A DNA stretch of 64,000 nt from Paenibacillus montaniterrae (lineage in GTDB: Bacteria; Bacillota; Bacilli; Paenibacillales; Paenibacillaceae). Location: contig NZ_BOSE01000014.1 in the NCBI RefSeq assembly GCF_018403185.1, forward strand, positions 1-64,000, in the 5' to 3' direction. Positions 35,441 through 43,986 of the stretch are shown piece after piece. Position 1 is the first letter of the stretch; each line of letters opens with the position of its first letter. The translations under genes were made by a program, and so were the position numbers. The notes below the pieces were generated by a model. It did no database searches. It was given only the letters and a program-made list of their open reading frames with translations, and was not told the origin of the DNA.

Positions 35441-36313
35441 ATGCAAACATGGTTCATTACAGGAGCGTCAGGAGGCTTGGCTTCACGTATAACTCGCCGA
35501 TTGCTTGAGAGGGGGGACCGTGTAGCTGCAACGGTACGTAAGTCAGGGGTGCTGGATGATTTGCAGTCACAGTATGGCTCTAGGCTTTGGCAGGCTAATT
35601 TAGATCTGACGAACTCTCAGCAAATTGCTGAAGTGGTGGAACGTGCATTTTTAGAACTGGGCACGATCGATGTGTTTGTCAATAATGCAGCCTATGGCTT
35701 GTATGGCGCAGTGGAAGAAGCAAGCGACAGACAAATTGAGCATCAGTTTATGACCAATGTGCTTGGCTCCCTGCGTGCAGCGCGTGCAGTCCTGCCCTTT
35801 TTCCGTAAGCAGGGCGGCGGTCACATCGTACAGATTTCGAGTATGGCGGGTCATTATTCTATTCCGGGTATGGGACTGTATTGCTCTTCGAAATGGGCGG
35901 TCGAAGGAGCCTTTGAAGCGCTAGCTAAGGAAGTGGCTCCGTTCAATATTAAGACCACTATGGTGGAGCCCGGCGGAATCCGAACGAATTTCATTACAAG
36001 CAACGCCGTATTCGGCGAGCGGATGGATGAATACCGGGATACAGAGGCGGGCCAATTCGTTAGCCTGATGAAAGGAGAACTGCCTGGTATAGATATGAGC
36101 ATGTTCAATCAAATGGTTGTCGGCGATCCGGATAAAATGGCGCAGCAGATTATCCGCCGAGTCGACCAGGGAGAGGGCCCGCTACGTATGGCGTTGGGTA
36201 GCGACGCCTATGAGCAAATCCGGGCAGCCCTGCTGGACAGACTGGCCGCTCTGGAAGCCCAGAAAGAGCTGGCTTACTCCACTGATGCAGACGATGTGGT
36301 AAAACAAGTTTAA
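35441..36313 (+). CDS. short-chain dehydrogenase/reductase
   Basis: Oxidoreductase of 290 residues. Cofactor motif TGASGGLA differs from the usual TG-x3-G-x-G at the last Gly (Ala here). NNAAYG replaces NNAG, and the catalytic YCSSK is intact. ATG 35441 follows GGAGGG at nine bases. Same strand as the XRE regulator before it, so probably co-transcribed and regulated by it. Closest in style to the SDR at 36609, with which it shares length and VEPGG/IEPSG motifs. Confidence 0.88.
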   Translation: MQTWFITGASGGLASRITRRLLERGDRVAATVRKSGVLDDLQSQYGSRLWQANLDLTNSQQIAEVVERAFLELGTIDVFVNNAAYGLYGAVEEASDRQIEHQFMTNVLGSLRAARAVLPFFRKQGGGHIVQISSMAGHYSIPGMGLYCSSKWAVEGAFEALAKEVAPFNIKTTMVEPGGIRTNFITSNAVFGERMDEYRDTEAGQFVSLMKGELPGIDMSMFNQMVVGDPDKMAQQIIRRVDQGEGPLRMALGSDAYEQIRAALLDRLAALEAQKELAYSTDADDVVKQV

Positions 36314-36411
36314 AGGACACCAAAGAATTCGACTGATACAGTTCTCCGTTTCACCTATAGAACAAGATTAAAAGACATCCTCTCGGATTTCTTCAGACCG
36401 TAGACAAAGGG

Positions 36412-36452
36412 GCTGTTGCACAATCAGGAAACTGATCGTGCAACAGTTTTTT
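36412..36452 (+). terminator. terminator in the gap 36314-36608
   Basis: GCTGTTGCAC...GTGCAACAGT followed by TTTTTGATG. Beyond it, on the minus strand (about 36484-36595), a short open stretch with KELEKQGTLQQALSPE may be a gene remnant, not further identifiable. Confidence 0.8.
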
Positions 36453-36608
36453 GATGTATGTGAATGACCAGCATTTGTCTAGCTTAATTTGACAAAGTTT
36501 CGGGTGACAGCGCTTGTTGCAACGTCCCTTGCTTTTCAAGTTCCTTACAGCCTAGCGTTGTCCGTTCAAAAAAAATCTGTGAACATTCTCAAGACGGTGT
36601 TTTGATTG

Positions 36609-37451
36609 TTATTCAAAATCAGCGTTGAGCGTGATTTCTTTCCATTCTTCTATGTCTGAAAGCATACCTGTGAATTTATGTGTTGCTGCTTGATATGCAG
36701 CTTTACCAAGAAGTAAACGAAGTGGTGGGCTTGGTGTCTCAACTACCTTGATTACAGCTGCTGCTGCTTTTACTGGATCGCCAGATTCTTGTCCACTATT
36801 TTGCTGCACACCTTGCAGCATCTGTCCTACAAACGAATCCTTCAATTCAGGGATTTGAGTATCCGTCTTAACGGACGATCTGCCGCCCCAATCCGTACGG
36901 AAGCCGCTTGGTTCTATTAATGTTACTGCAATGTTAAAAGGCGTCAGTTCTTGCGCCAAGCTTTCTGAAATCCCTTCAACTGCATATTTGGTTGCATGAT
37001 AGTAACCGAGTGTTGGAAAGGAAGTTAAACCACCGATAGAGGAGAAATTAATGATATGACCAGACTTCTGAGCTCTCATATGCGGGAGAACAGCATTGGT
37101 CATATGCATAAGCCCCCAGAAGTTAATTTCGAACATTCGGCGTGTCTCTTCTTCTAGGCTTTCTTCCACTGAACTAAAGTATCCAATCCCAGCATTGTTC
37201 ACTAGAACATCGATGCGCCCGAACTTGTCCATGGTCTGCTGAACTGCGTCTTTAATTTGATCATCGTTAGTTACATCCAATGGCAACGCAAGCGTGTTCT
37301 CTTCATGTCCTGATACGATATCTTGAATCTGCTCGACTCTACGTGCAGTCACGACAACCTTATAACCAGCTTCAATTGCTTGTACCGCTATTTGGCGGCC
37401 AAATCCAGTAGAGCAGCCCGTAATAAACCAAACTTTTTTTTCTAGAGACAT
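36609..37451 (-). CDS. short-chain dehydrogenase/reductase under MerR control
   Basis: NAD(P)-dependent enzyme of 280 residues with TGCSTGFG, NNAGIGYF, catalytic Ser in NFSSIGG and YHATK. ATG 37451 has AAGGAG eight bases upstream and is preferred over GTG 37460. It lies 56 bp after a MerR gene on the same strand. Its promoter overlaps the end of merR and has a 19-bp spacer with a dyad, so it is probably activated by that MerR. Substrate unknown; related enzymes reduce aldehydes or ketones. Confidence 0.9.
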   Translation of the reverse strand: MSLEKKVWFITGCSTGFGRQIAVQAIEAGYKVVVTARRVEQIQDIVSGHEENTLALPLDVTNDDQIKDAVQQTMDKFGRIDVLVNNAGIGYFSSVEESLEEETRRMFEINFWGLMHMTNAVLPHMRAQKSGHIINFSSIGGLTSFPTLGYYHATKYAVEGISESLAQELTPFNIAVTLIEPSGFRTDWGGRSSVKTDTQIPELKDSFVGQMLQGVQQNSGQESGDPVKAAAAVIKVVETPSPPLRLLLGKAAYQAATHKFTGMLSDIEEWKEITLNADFE

Positions 37452-37480
37452 TCTAATCACTCCTTTTAGATGATACCTCT

Positions 37481-37511
37481 AGCTTACTTCTTCAAGTATA
37501 CTTTAAGTCAA
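37481..37511 (-). promoter_or_regulatory. MerR-type promoter of the SDR gene
   Basis: Minus strand TTGACT, 19-bp spacer, TAAGCT. The spacer holds the perfect palindrome AAGTATACTT. The -35 box overlaps the merR stop codon, so SDR can be transcribed separately. Confidence 0.6.
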
Positions 37512-37897
37512 GTAAGCAAATCACCGGAGCTTTCTCTTTTCTTATATAGCAAAACGTCATAAACAGCTATCTTACGAATAATTTTTTCAAGTTGATACTG
37601 TTGTTTAGCCAAGGTGTTCTCTACATTTTTTTTGTGTTCAGTTAGAAAATCTCTTCTGACATCCAACGTGTCATCCCCTTGTAGGATAAGCTCTGTATAC
37701 GATTTTATTTCTTCTATCGTCATTCCTGTCTCTTTTAATGCCACCACGAGTTCAAGCCACTCGAGTACTTTCTCATTATATTCTCTTCGTCCATTCACGT
37801 TTCTTTTCACTTCGGGAAGAATCCCCACTTGTTCATAATAGCGAAGCGTAGATGCTGGTATTCCGGTTTTTTTTACAAGCTCGTTGATACTATACAT
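37508..37897 (-). CDS. MerR family transcriptional regulator
   Basis: Regulator of 129 residues starting MYSINELVKKTGIPASTLRYYE, with wing RREYNEKVLEWLE and a dimer coiled coil (EHKKNVENTLAKQQYQLEKI). It lacks metal-binding Cys, so an organic effector is likely. ATG 37897 has GGGG ten bases upstream. It precedes the SDR gene on the same strand; a MerR-type promoter lies between them. Confidence 0.9.
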   Translation of the reverse strand: MYSINELVKKTGIPASTLRYYEQVGILPEVKRNVNGRREYNEKVLEWLELVVALKETGMTIEEIKSYTELILQGDDTLDVRRDFLTEHKKNVENTLAKQQYQLEKIIRKIAVYDVLLYKKRESSGDLLT

Positions 37898-38224
37898 TGG
37901 AGAAAACCCCTTTTTTGTTAAAGTTGGCTTTAAAATAATACATATGAGGTAGTTAGTCAATATTTCATACAAGTCATTACCATGTGAACGGATCAGAGGA
38001 AAAAATCGTCCATGTTTGGGCTGGAATTGTTATGCTTTTGTACCCCTGAGATTTACTTGAATCCCTTTTAAATGCGGATAGCATATATCTCAATACGATA
38101 ACTCATAGCCTTTTCCTCTTTAATTGAAATAAGTATGGAAAGCCACGGTAAGGCTTTAAGGGAAGTCCCTTCTTCTTGAACCATTGCTGGATTAACACCA
38201 ATTTGGATTGTTCCTCGATATGAA

Positions 38225-38413
38225 TTAAATTACATCTGTCTGTTTCGAAACATTAATTGTAACTATATTATCTTGCTCGTTTCGCATTTGGATTTCCTGG
38301 ATTTTGGCCAGCCGTTTGTGTTGTCTCTCCGGATCGTTCGTTTGGCGTTGGTAAGTTGGTACCTCTTCAATTGCCAGATTGCGAAGCGAAACAAAGGGGA
38401 CAAACCATCCTTG
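38225..38413 (-). pseudogene. possible gene remnant in the gap 37898-38525
   Basis: A minus-strand frame without a start reads GWFVPFVSLRNLAIEEVPTY then QRQTNDPERQHKRLAKIQ and stops at 38225. It has coding character but I do not recognise it. The rest of the 630-bp gap shows no gene, hairpin or repeat that I can support. Confidence 0.25.
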
Positions 38414-38525
38414 TTAATGGTGGGTTCATTTAGGACGTGCTGAATACTAAATCGATTTATGGTATGATTTGAGAAAACGATTAGAGCATTAATGACGATG
38501 TATTAAGAAGAGGAGGGAAATCATT

Positions 38526-39683
38526 TTGACTATTGAACGTTTTCAAATCCAGGTCTCTGATGAAATCCTGAACGATCTGCAATACAGAATCCATCACGTC
38601 CGTTGGCCGGATCAATTGGAAAATACGGCTTGGGAACGAGGCACGGAATTAAATTACTTAAAATCGTTAGTTTCGTATTGGAGGGATCATTATGATTGGC
38701 GCGCACAAGAAGCCAAGTTGAACCGCTTCTCCCAGTTTCGCTGCCAGATCGATGGGATCGACGTGCACTTCGTACATGAACGCGGTAAAGGTCCTGACCC
38801 TTTGCCCCTGATTCTTACTCACGGATGGCCCGACAGTTATCTTCGTTACCAAAAAATCATCCCGCTGCTTACGGATCCGGCCAGCTATGGCGGCAACCCC
38901 GAGGACGCTTTTGACGTAATCGTCCCTTCATTACCTGGCTTTGGATTCTCCAGCCGCCCTAAACATCCAGGCGTCAACAATTTTCGTGTCGCCGAAATGT
39001 GGGCTAAGCTCATGACCGAAGAATTAGGCTACAATAAATTCGCTGCCGCCGGTGGGGATATGGGCTCCGGTGTGACCAGATACCTGGCAGCAAACCATCC
39101 CGAACGGTTATATGGAATCCATCTGACCGATATCGGGATTATCCGAGATCTCATAGCTTCATCTGATCAAGCCACGCTTTCGGAAGAAGAGCGACAATAC
39201 AAGAATAACGCTTCGGCATGGATGGCTCAGGAGGGCGGCTATATGTCCATTCAATCGACGCGCCCCCAAACCCTCGCATATGGACTTTCCGACTCACCAG
39301 TAGGTTTGGCCGGTTGGATGACGGAGAAATTCCGATCATGGAGCGATTGTAACGGCGATCTTGAGCAAAAATTCAGCAAGGATGAACTCCTTACGCATAT
39401 TATGGTGTATTGGGTGACGAACAACATAGGATCGACAGCGCATATGTATTATAATAATGCACATTCTTTGCCGCCAATCGGCTACATCGAGGTTCCGACT
39501 GGCCTTGCCCTATTCCCGGCGGATATCCTGTTGCCGCCCAAAGAATGGGCCATGCGCAACCTGAATGTAACCCGCTGGACTTCGATGCCCCGCGGCGGAC
39601 ATTTTACCGCTCTGGAGGAACCAGAGCTTTTTGCCGATGACATTCACGCATTCTTCAGACCTTTTAGAACGAAAAGCTCGTGA
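38526..39683 (+). CDS. epoxide hydrolase (EHN + alpha/beta hydrolase)
   Basis: Hydrolase of 385 residues that would open epoxides to diols. The N-terminal EHN domain (FQIQVSDEILNDLQYRIHHV) wraps the catalytic domain. Oxyanion motif HGWPDS (99-104), nucleophile Asp178 in GGDMGSG, and His359 in PRGGHFTALEEP are present. The start is TTG 38526, with GGAGGG about eight bases upstream. It stands alone; an epoxide detoxification role is inferred. It has a hairpin terminator after it. Confidence 0.92.
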   Translation: MTIERFQIQVSDEILNDLQYRIHHVRWPDQLENTAWERGTELNYLKSLVSYWRDHYDWRAQEAKLNRFSQFRCQIDGIDVHFVHERGKGPDPLPLILTHGWPDSYLRYQKIIPLLTDPASYGGNPEDAFDVIVPSLPGFGFSSRPKHPGVNNFRVAEMWAKLMTEELGYNKFAAAGGDMGSGVTRYLAANHPERLYGIHLTDIGIIRDLIASSDQATLSEEERQYKNNASAWMAQEGGYMSIQSTRPQTLAYGLSDSPVGLAGWMTEKFRSWSDCNGDLEQKFSKDELLTHIMVYWVTNNIGSTAHMYYNNAHSLPPIGYIEVPTGLALFPADILLPPKEWAMRNLNVTRWTSMPRGGHFTALEEPELFADDIHAFFRPFRTKSS

Positions 39684-39798
39684 ATCTGAATCGTTTCGCG
39701 GGTAATGTTCCACAGGATAATTTGGGTGACCTTTCTATAATTCTCTATCACGGACGGCGGTCATTGCCTGCTCCTGTATCATGTATCATGAATCATGC

Positions 39799-39849
39799 AG
39801 CCGCTCAGTTCCCCTGTCGGGAAACGAGCGGCTTTCTCTTGACCTTGAA
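39799..39849 (+). terminator. terminator after the epoxide hydrolase
   Basis: AGCCGCTC...GAGCGGCT followed by TTCTCTT. Nothing else is seen in 39684-39978. Confidence 0.7.
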
Positions 39850-39978
39850 AGTACCTCTGGCCAGATTGCTCTGTACACACTTTAATAGACCACCCAATGG
39901 ATTAATTAAAAGCGTCTCTCACTTGATCTGCATCCCCGATTGTTATTGATCTAACCTATGTACAGTTTATTGGGTACA

Positions 39979-40455
39979 TTAACGATAGAAGTCAACCATA
40001 TCCCCAAACAGCCGTTTAATAAATTCAAGCTCACTTTCGCTGTATCTTTCCAAAAATTCGTACATTCTTTGCCTTTCCTTCGCATGGAGCTCATGATGAG
40101 CAGCAAATAGCTTTTTACCGACAGGCGTTAGCCGAAAATACACTTCCTTTTTGTTATCATTGAGTTGGGCTTTTCGCACCCAACCTGCCTTTAGCAATTT
40201 ATTTGCGATCTTGGATGTATTTCCTTTGCTTAAATTTAATCTCTCCGCGATGGAAGTGAGATTGATCGGCTCCTGCTCTCCGATGCACGCAATCGTGTGC
40301 AGTTCCGTCATATTCAAGCTGAATTCCGATTCAATATGCTTCCGAATATCCTCCAGATATGTGGCAGTTATTCGAGTTTCATATTGCTCTTTTTGCTCAA
40401 GAAACTGAACGAAAAATTCATGAATGGCGGTTTTATTTTTACTGACAGTATCCAT
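39979..40455 (-). CDS. MarR family transcriptional regulator
   Basis: Winged-helix repressor of 158 residues. The HTH region is INLTSIAERLNLSKGNTSKI, then NKLLKAGWVRKAQLNDNKKE. It differs clearly from the MarR pair at 3351 and 11957. ATG 40455 is about 11 bases after AAGGAG; ATG 40479 has no SD. It is divergent from a RidA-like gene and flavin monooxygenase. Matching 18-bp palindromes sit at both promoters, so it very likely represses both. Confidence 0.88.
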   Translation of the reverse strand: MDTVSKNKTAIHEFFVQFLEQKEQYETRITATYLEDIRKHIESEFSLNMTELHTIACIGEQEPINLTSIAERLNLSKGNTSKIANKLLKAGWVRKAQLNDNKKEVYFRLTPVGKKLFAAHHELHAKERQRMYEFLERYSESELEFIKRLFGDMVDFYR

Positions 40456-40499
40456 GGTTATGCTGGCTCCTTGACTCATTTGTTTTATTATATCATAGA

Positions 40500-40517
40500 T
40501 TGTTTTCTGAGAAACAA
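40500..40517. promoter_or_regulatory. MarR operator at the marR promoter
   Basis: TTGTTTTCTGAGAAACAA, an 18-bp inverted repeat with arms TTGTTT/AAACAA, 45 bp upstream of the chosen start. It is the partner of 40576-40593. Confidence 0.7.
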
Positions 40518-40575
40518 ACGGATAAGCTCATGAGGTTGGGGTTGACAGGATAGCGAGCGACACAGTACAATAAAA

Positions 40576-40593
40576 TTGTTTCATATGAAACAA
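40576..40593. promoter_or_regulatory. MarR operator at the RidA-monooxygenase promoter
   Basis: TTGTTTCATATGAAACAA, a perfect 18-bp palindrome sharing both arms with 40500-40517. It lies about 94 bp before the RidA-like start. Confidence 0.75.
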
Positions 40594-40686
40594 AAATTAT
40601 ATATAATTTTGATTACTCTTATTTTAAAAGGCACTAAAAAAGTTTCTAACGAAACCATAACTAATGATGGAGGTGCATACCTGCCT

Positions 40687-41088
40687 ATGGAAATCGTAAA
40701 TCCGAAGACATTGACGGATAAGGTTACATCTGTAATTTCTCATGTCGTGGTAACTACTGCCTCTAAACTGGCCTTCATCTCAGGTCAGGTTGCTGTAGAT
40801 GAAACAGGCGCATTGGTCGGTTCAGGGGACTATTACGCACAAGCGATTCAAGTATTCACCAATCTCAAGCATGCATTAGAAGCCGCACAAGCGGAACCAT
40901 TGTACATTGCACAAATGAATATCTTTGTGGTAAACCACAACCCGGAACTGATTTCGATTATTTTTGACGCTGGATTTCATGTGTTTGGCTCTAACTGGCC
41001 GAAGACAGCAAGTACCTATATAGGCGTTCAAGCGTTAGCCGACCCTGAATGGCTTATCGAAATAAATGCTATCGTGATCTTCCCATAA
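40687..41088 (+). CDS. RidA/YjgF family protein
   Basis: Small trimeric-fold protein of 133 residues with SKLAFISGQVAVDETGALVG, the central FTNLKHALEAAQA, and the closing WLIEINAIVIFP. Canonical RidA uses an Arg before the last strand to deaminate imines; here the segment is NWPKTASTYIG, with Lys/Thr instead, so classical deaminase activity is doubtful. ATG 40687 follows GGAGGTG at 11 bases. First gene of an operon with a flavin monooxygenase, under a MarR operator. Its role with that enzyme is inferred. Confidence 0.85.
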   Translation: MEIVNPKTLTDKVTSVISHVVVTTASKLAFISGQVAVDETGALVGSGDYYAQAIQVFTNLKHALEAAQAEPLYIAQMNIFVVNHNPELISIIFDAGFHVFGSNWPKTASTYIGVQALADPEWLIEINAIVIFP

Positions 41089-41112
41089 TGTTTAAGAAAA
41101 GAGGTTATTGAT

Positions 41113-42609
41113 ATGAAATATGAAGTCATTCTGATCGGTGGCGGACCTGTCGGCATGATGCTGGCTGGAGAGTTGGCATTAGCCGGTGTAAAGGTATGCG
41201 TCATTGAGCGATTAAAAGAGACAACCCCATATTCACGTGCGCTTACCGTGCATCCACGAACTCTTGAAATATTAGATATGCGTGGGGTGAAATCACAATT
41301 AATCAGTAAAGGCCGCTTACTTTCAAGAGGACATTTTGCAGGATTAGAAACTCCTTTGGATTTCTCGGCATTGGATTCTTCCTCCAATCATACTCTCTTT
41401 TTACCACAGAGTGAGACGGAGAAGGTGCTGGAGGAATGGGCGCTTGGCCTTGGTGCAGAGGTCTGGAGAGAGGTCGAGGCACTATCTGTGCATCAGGATG
41501 CGGATGGCGTCGATGTTAAGATCGCCGGTCCTAATGGAGAAACAACGTTACGAGCTGCTTATGTGGTAGGTACGGATGGAGCCAAAAGCTTGGTTCGCAA
41601 GCATGCCAATATATCGTTTGAAGGTACAGACGCGACCTTCACAGCTATTTTGGGGGATGCCGTTCTATCTGATTTGGCTCCTATGAGTGTCATATCCCGG
41701 ATTACAGAACAAGGCTTGGTCAGCATCATGCCGATCAATGATCATATCTATCGGGTCTTAATTATCGATATGGAGAGACGTAACATCTCTAAGGATGAGC
41801 CCGTTACATTGGAAGAGTTTCGTTCATCGCTCATCCGCACGACCGGAAGCGACCTGGGATTGAACGATGTGAAATGGATGTCCCGTTTCGGAAATGCGAC
41901 GCGGCAAGCGGGACGCTATCGGAATGGTCGATTGTTTTTGGCGGGAGATTCGGCGCACATTCATTTTCCGGCTGGTGGACAGGGAATGAACGTTGGCTTA
42001 CAAGAAGCAATGAATTTAGGCTGGAAGCTTGCAGGAGCAATCAAAGGCTGGGCTCCGGGCTGGCTACTGGACAGTTATCATACCGAACGTTTCCCATGGA
42101 ATACGGCCTTGCTTCGGAATACCGAAGTCCAAACCATGCTTCTGGACGCGACTCCTACCATCACAGAACTGCGAAGCATGCTGGCTAATTTGATTCGAAT
42201 ACCGGAGGCTAATTATCAAATCGCTGCACAGGTTTCCGCCATGGATGTACATTATGCACCCGACGCCGAAGCACCTTCCCATCCTTTAAACGGGAAACGG
42301 TTCAAGGATCTCAGCTTAAAGCTGAAAGATGGGCAATTGATTAACTCCTATCCGCTCCTGCACAAAGGTACTTTTCTACTGTTGCAATTCCATTCTAATG
42401 AACAGAATAGCGGTCAATGGGAAACGTATAACAACCTTCAAGTTGTACATGCCTCTTTGGCTGAGGCAGACACGGCTTGGAACGACGTCCACACCGCGCT
42501 TATTCGGCCGGATGGACATATTGCCTGGGCGATTTCTCTATCTGATCCAAATCCAATGCAAACCATAAATGAAGGAATCGCTCGCTGGTGCGGAAATATT
42601 ACGAATTAA
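41113..42609 (+). CDS. FAD-dependent monooxygenase (rifampicin monooxygenase-like)
   Basis: Class A flavoprotein hydroxylase of 498 residues. FAD loop VILIGGGPVGMMLAGELA, TDGAKSLVRK, and second motif GDSAHIHFPAGGQGMNVGLQ are intact. The C-terminal thioredoxin-like part ends LIRPDGHIAWAISL. Overall order and GDSAHIHFPAGGQG resemble rifampicin monooxygenase and tetracycline-modifying enzymes, but the substrate may be any aromatic compound. SD AGAGG precedes the ATG. It lies 24 bp after the RidA-like gene and is the second gene of the MarR-controlled operon. Confidence 0.9.
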   Translation: MKYEVILIGGGPVGMMLAGELALAGVKVCVIERLKETTPYSRALTVHPRTLEILDMRGVKSQLISKGRLLSRGHFAGLETPLDFSALDSSSNHTLFLPQSETEKVLEEWALGLGAEVWREVEALSVHQDADGVDVKIAGPNGETTLRAAYVVGTDGAKSLVRKHANISFEGTDATFTAILGDAVLSDLAPMSVISRITEQGLVSIMPINDHIYRVLIIDMERRNISKDEPVTLEEFRSSLIRTTGSDLGLNDVKWMSRFGNATRQAGRYRNGRLFLAGDSAHIHFPAGGQGMNVGLQEAMNLGWKLAGAIKGWAPGWLLDSYHTERFPWNTALLRNTEVQTMLLDATPTITELRSMLANLIRIPEANYQIAAQVSAMDVHYAPDAEAPSHPLNGKRFKDLSLKLKDGQLINSYPLLHKGTFLLLQFHSNEQNSGQWETYNNLQVVHASLAEADTAWNDVHTALIRPDGHIAWAISLSDPNPMQTINEGIARWCGNITN

Positions 42610-42614
42610 TATAA

Positions 42615-42657
42615 CAATACCGTCTAAGCGTTGTTGAATAACGCTTAGGCGGTATTG
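42615..42657. terminator. terminator between convergent monooxygenase and MFS genes
   Basis: CAATACCGTCTAAGCGTT...AACGCTTAGGCGGTATTG with T-rich flank on the plus side. Confidence 0.8.
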
Positions 42658-42680
42658 TCATTTCTGAGAAAGAAGGTACT

Positions 42681-43856
42681 TTACGTTCTGTTTCGTTCCG
42701 CAGTTGCAGATCGGCGACGCACGGATAATGAAATAATAGCCGGGATCAGTCCAATGGCAACGAAAGCTCCGCCAAACAAACCAACTGATGCTAGCGAGAT
42801 GCTTTCTACAACGATGCCTCCAATTACAGCCCCTACAGCCATGCCCAACTGCACCATAGAATTATTCAAACTCAGGATGATCCCCGAAGCCTGGGGAGCC
42901 ATGCCGATTAAATAAACTTGTTGAACCGGTCCCGTTGACCAAGCGAAAAAGGACCATAACATAAGCAAAGGCAACACAATCATGGACGAATGGGAGAACG
43001 CCGTCAGTAATAATAATATTCCTGAGTGAAAGAGCAAGCCTCCAATCATCGTACGGGGAATACCCCATTTATCTGCACCGTAGCCGCCTGCTTGGGAGCC
43101 TATGAGACTGGCCAGCCCAAACGCAAACAACCCGACATTTACCATCCCTTCACTCATCCCCGTAATATCCAGAAGAAACGGCGTTATATAGGTGTACAGC
43201 ATCGTATAGCCTAGTATCCAGAAAAAACTGATGGAAAGCGCGACAGAGATTCGGGGACTTTTTAATAAGGCAAGCTGTTCCCGAATAGGAACGGGAGCCT
43301 CTCCTTCCGATTTCGGAATCGTCAGCAAAAGGACCAGCATCGCGATCAAGCTCAGGGCTCCGACTCCCGTGAAGATGATTTTCCAATCATGTGAGCCCGC
43401 AATGATTCTTCCAAGCGGAACCCCTAGAATAAGTGCGAGGTTAAAGCCCACCAGAACCGTGGCAATAGCGCTGCCCTGTTTTCCAGGTTGAGATATTTTA
43501 GCGGCAACCGTCAGGGCGACGACCATAAATACCCCTGTGCTGAAAGCCAAAATAATTCTTGCTCCAAGCAGCATGACGTAGCCTGTCGTAGTGACAGTGA
43601 TCAAGTTCCCGACGAAAAATAATCCCAAAGCCGACAGCATAAGCTTTCTTCGATCCATTTTTGCCGTAAGTGCAATAAGAATCGGGGTGCCGATTGCATA
43701 AGCAAGTGAGTAGACCGTAATCAACTGCCCGGCCGCCGCTACCGACACTCCAATATCACTTGCAAGCATATCCAAAATCCCCGCAATCACGAACTCTGAA
43801 GTTCCGACTAAAAAGCTGACAATCGCTAAAATATAAATTTTCCATGAATTTCTCAT
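42681..43856 (-). CDS. MFS exporter, DHA1 drug:H+ antiporter type
   Basis: Membrane transporter of 391 residues with about 12 helices, starting RNSWKIYILAIVSFLVGTSE, motif A ALTAKMDRRKLMLSALG and motif C GFNLALILGVPLGR. It is a paralogue of 21592 and 47992. ATG 43856 has AGAGGAG seven bases upstream; longer readings lack an SD. It carries an ArsR-type operator (43883-43898) and lies after the LLM oxidoreductase on the same strand. Likely exports a compound handled by that regulon. Confidence 0.9.
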   Translation of the reverse strand: MRNSWKIYILAIVSFLVGTSEFVIAGILDMLASDIGVSVAAAGQLITVYSLAYAIGTPILIALTAKMDRRKLMLSALGLFFVGNLITVTTTGYVMLLGARIILAFSTGVFMVVALTVAAKISQPGKQGSAIATVLVGFNLALILGVPLGRIIAGSHDWKIIFTGVGALSLIAMLVLLLTIPKSEGEAPVPIREQLALLKSPRISVALSISFFWILGYTMLYTYITPFLLDITGMSEGMVNVGLFAFGLASLIGSQAGGYGADKWGIPRTMIGGLLFHSGILLLLTAFSHSSMIVLPLLMLWSFFAWSTGPVQQVYLIGMAPQASGIILSLNNSMVQLGMAVGAVIGGIVVESISLASVGLFGGAFVAIGLIPAIISLSVRRRSATAERNRT

Positions 43857-43882
43857 AAGTTTCTCCTCTTTTAATTCTATAT

Positions 43883-43898
43883 TTCTAAATCTATCGAA
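43883..43898. promoter_or_regulatory. ArsR-type operator at the MFS gene
   Basis: TTCTAAATCTATCGAA, 27 bp before the MFS start. It matches sites at 45122-45137 and 45466-45481 (consensus TTCTAWAnMTATMGAA). Confidence 0.65.
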
Positions 43899-43986
43899 AT
43901 CATAAACAAAAAAATGAGTGCTCCATTCGCCGGTTTCATTTCTCGGCCTAATCAAGCCTCCCCGTTTCAAGCGTCCGGCCTCTGCT

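Noticed and set aside
36412..36452. Terminal inverted repeat of an insertion sequence (GCTGTTGCAC)
   Set aside because: The two arms are adjacent with a short loop and T tract, so a terminator is simpler; no transposase nearby.
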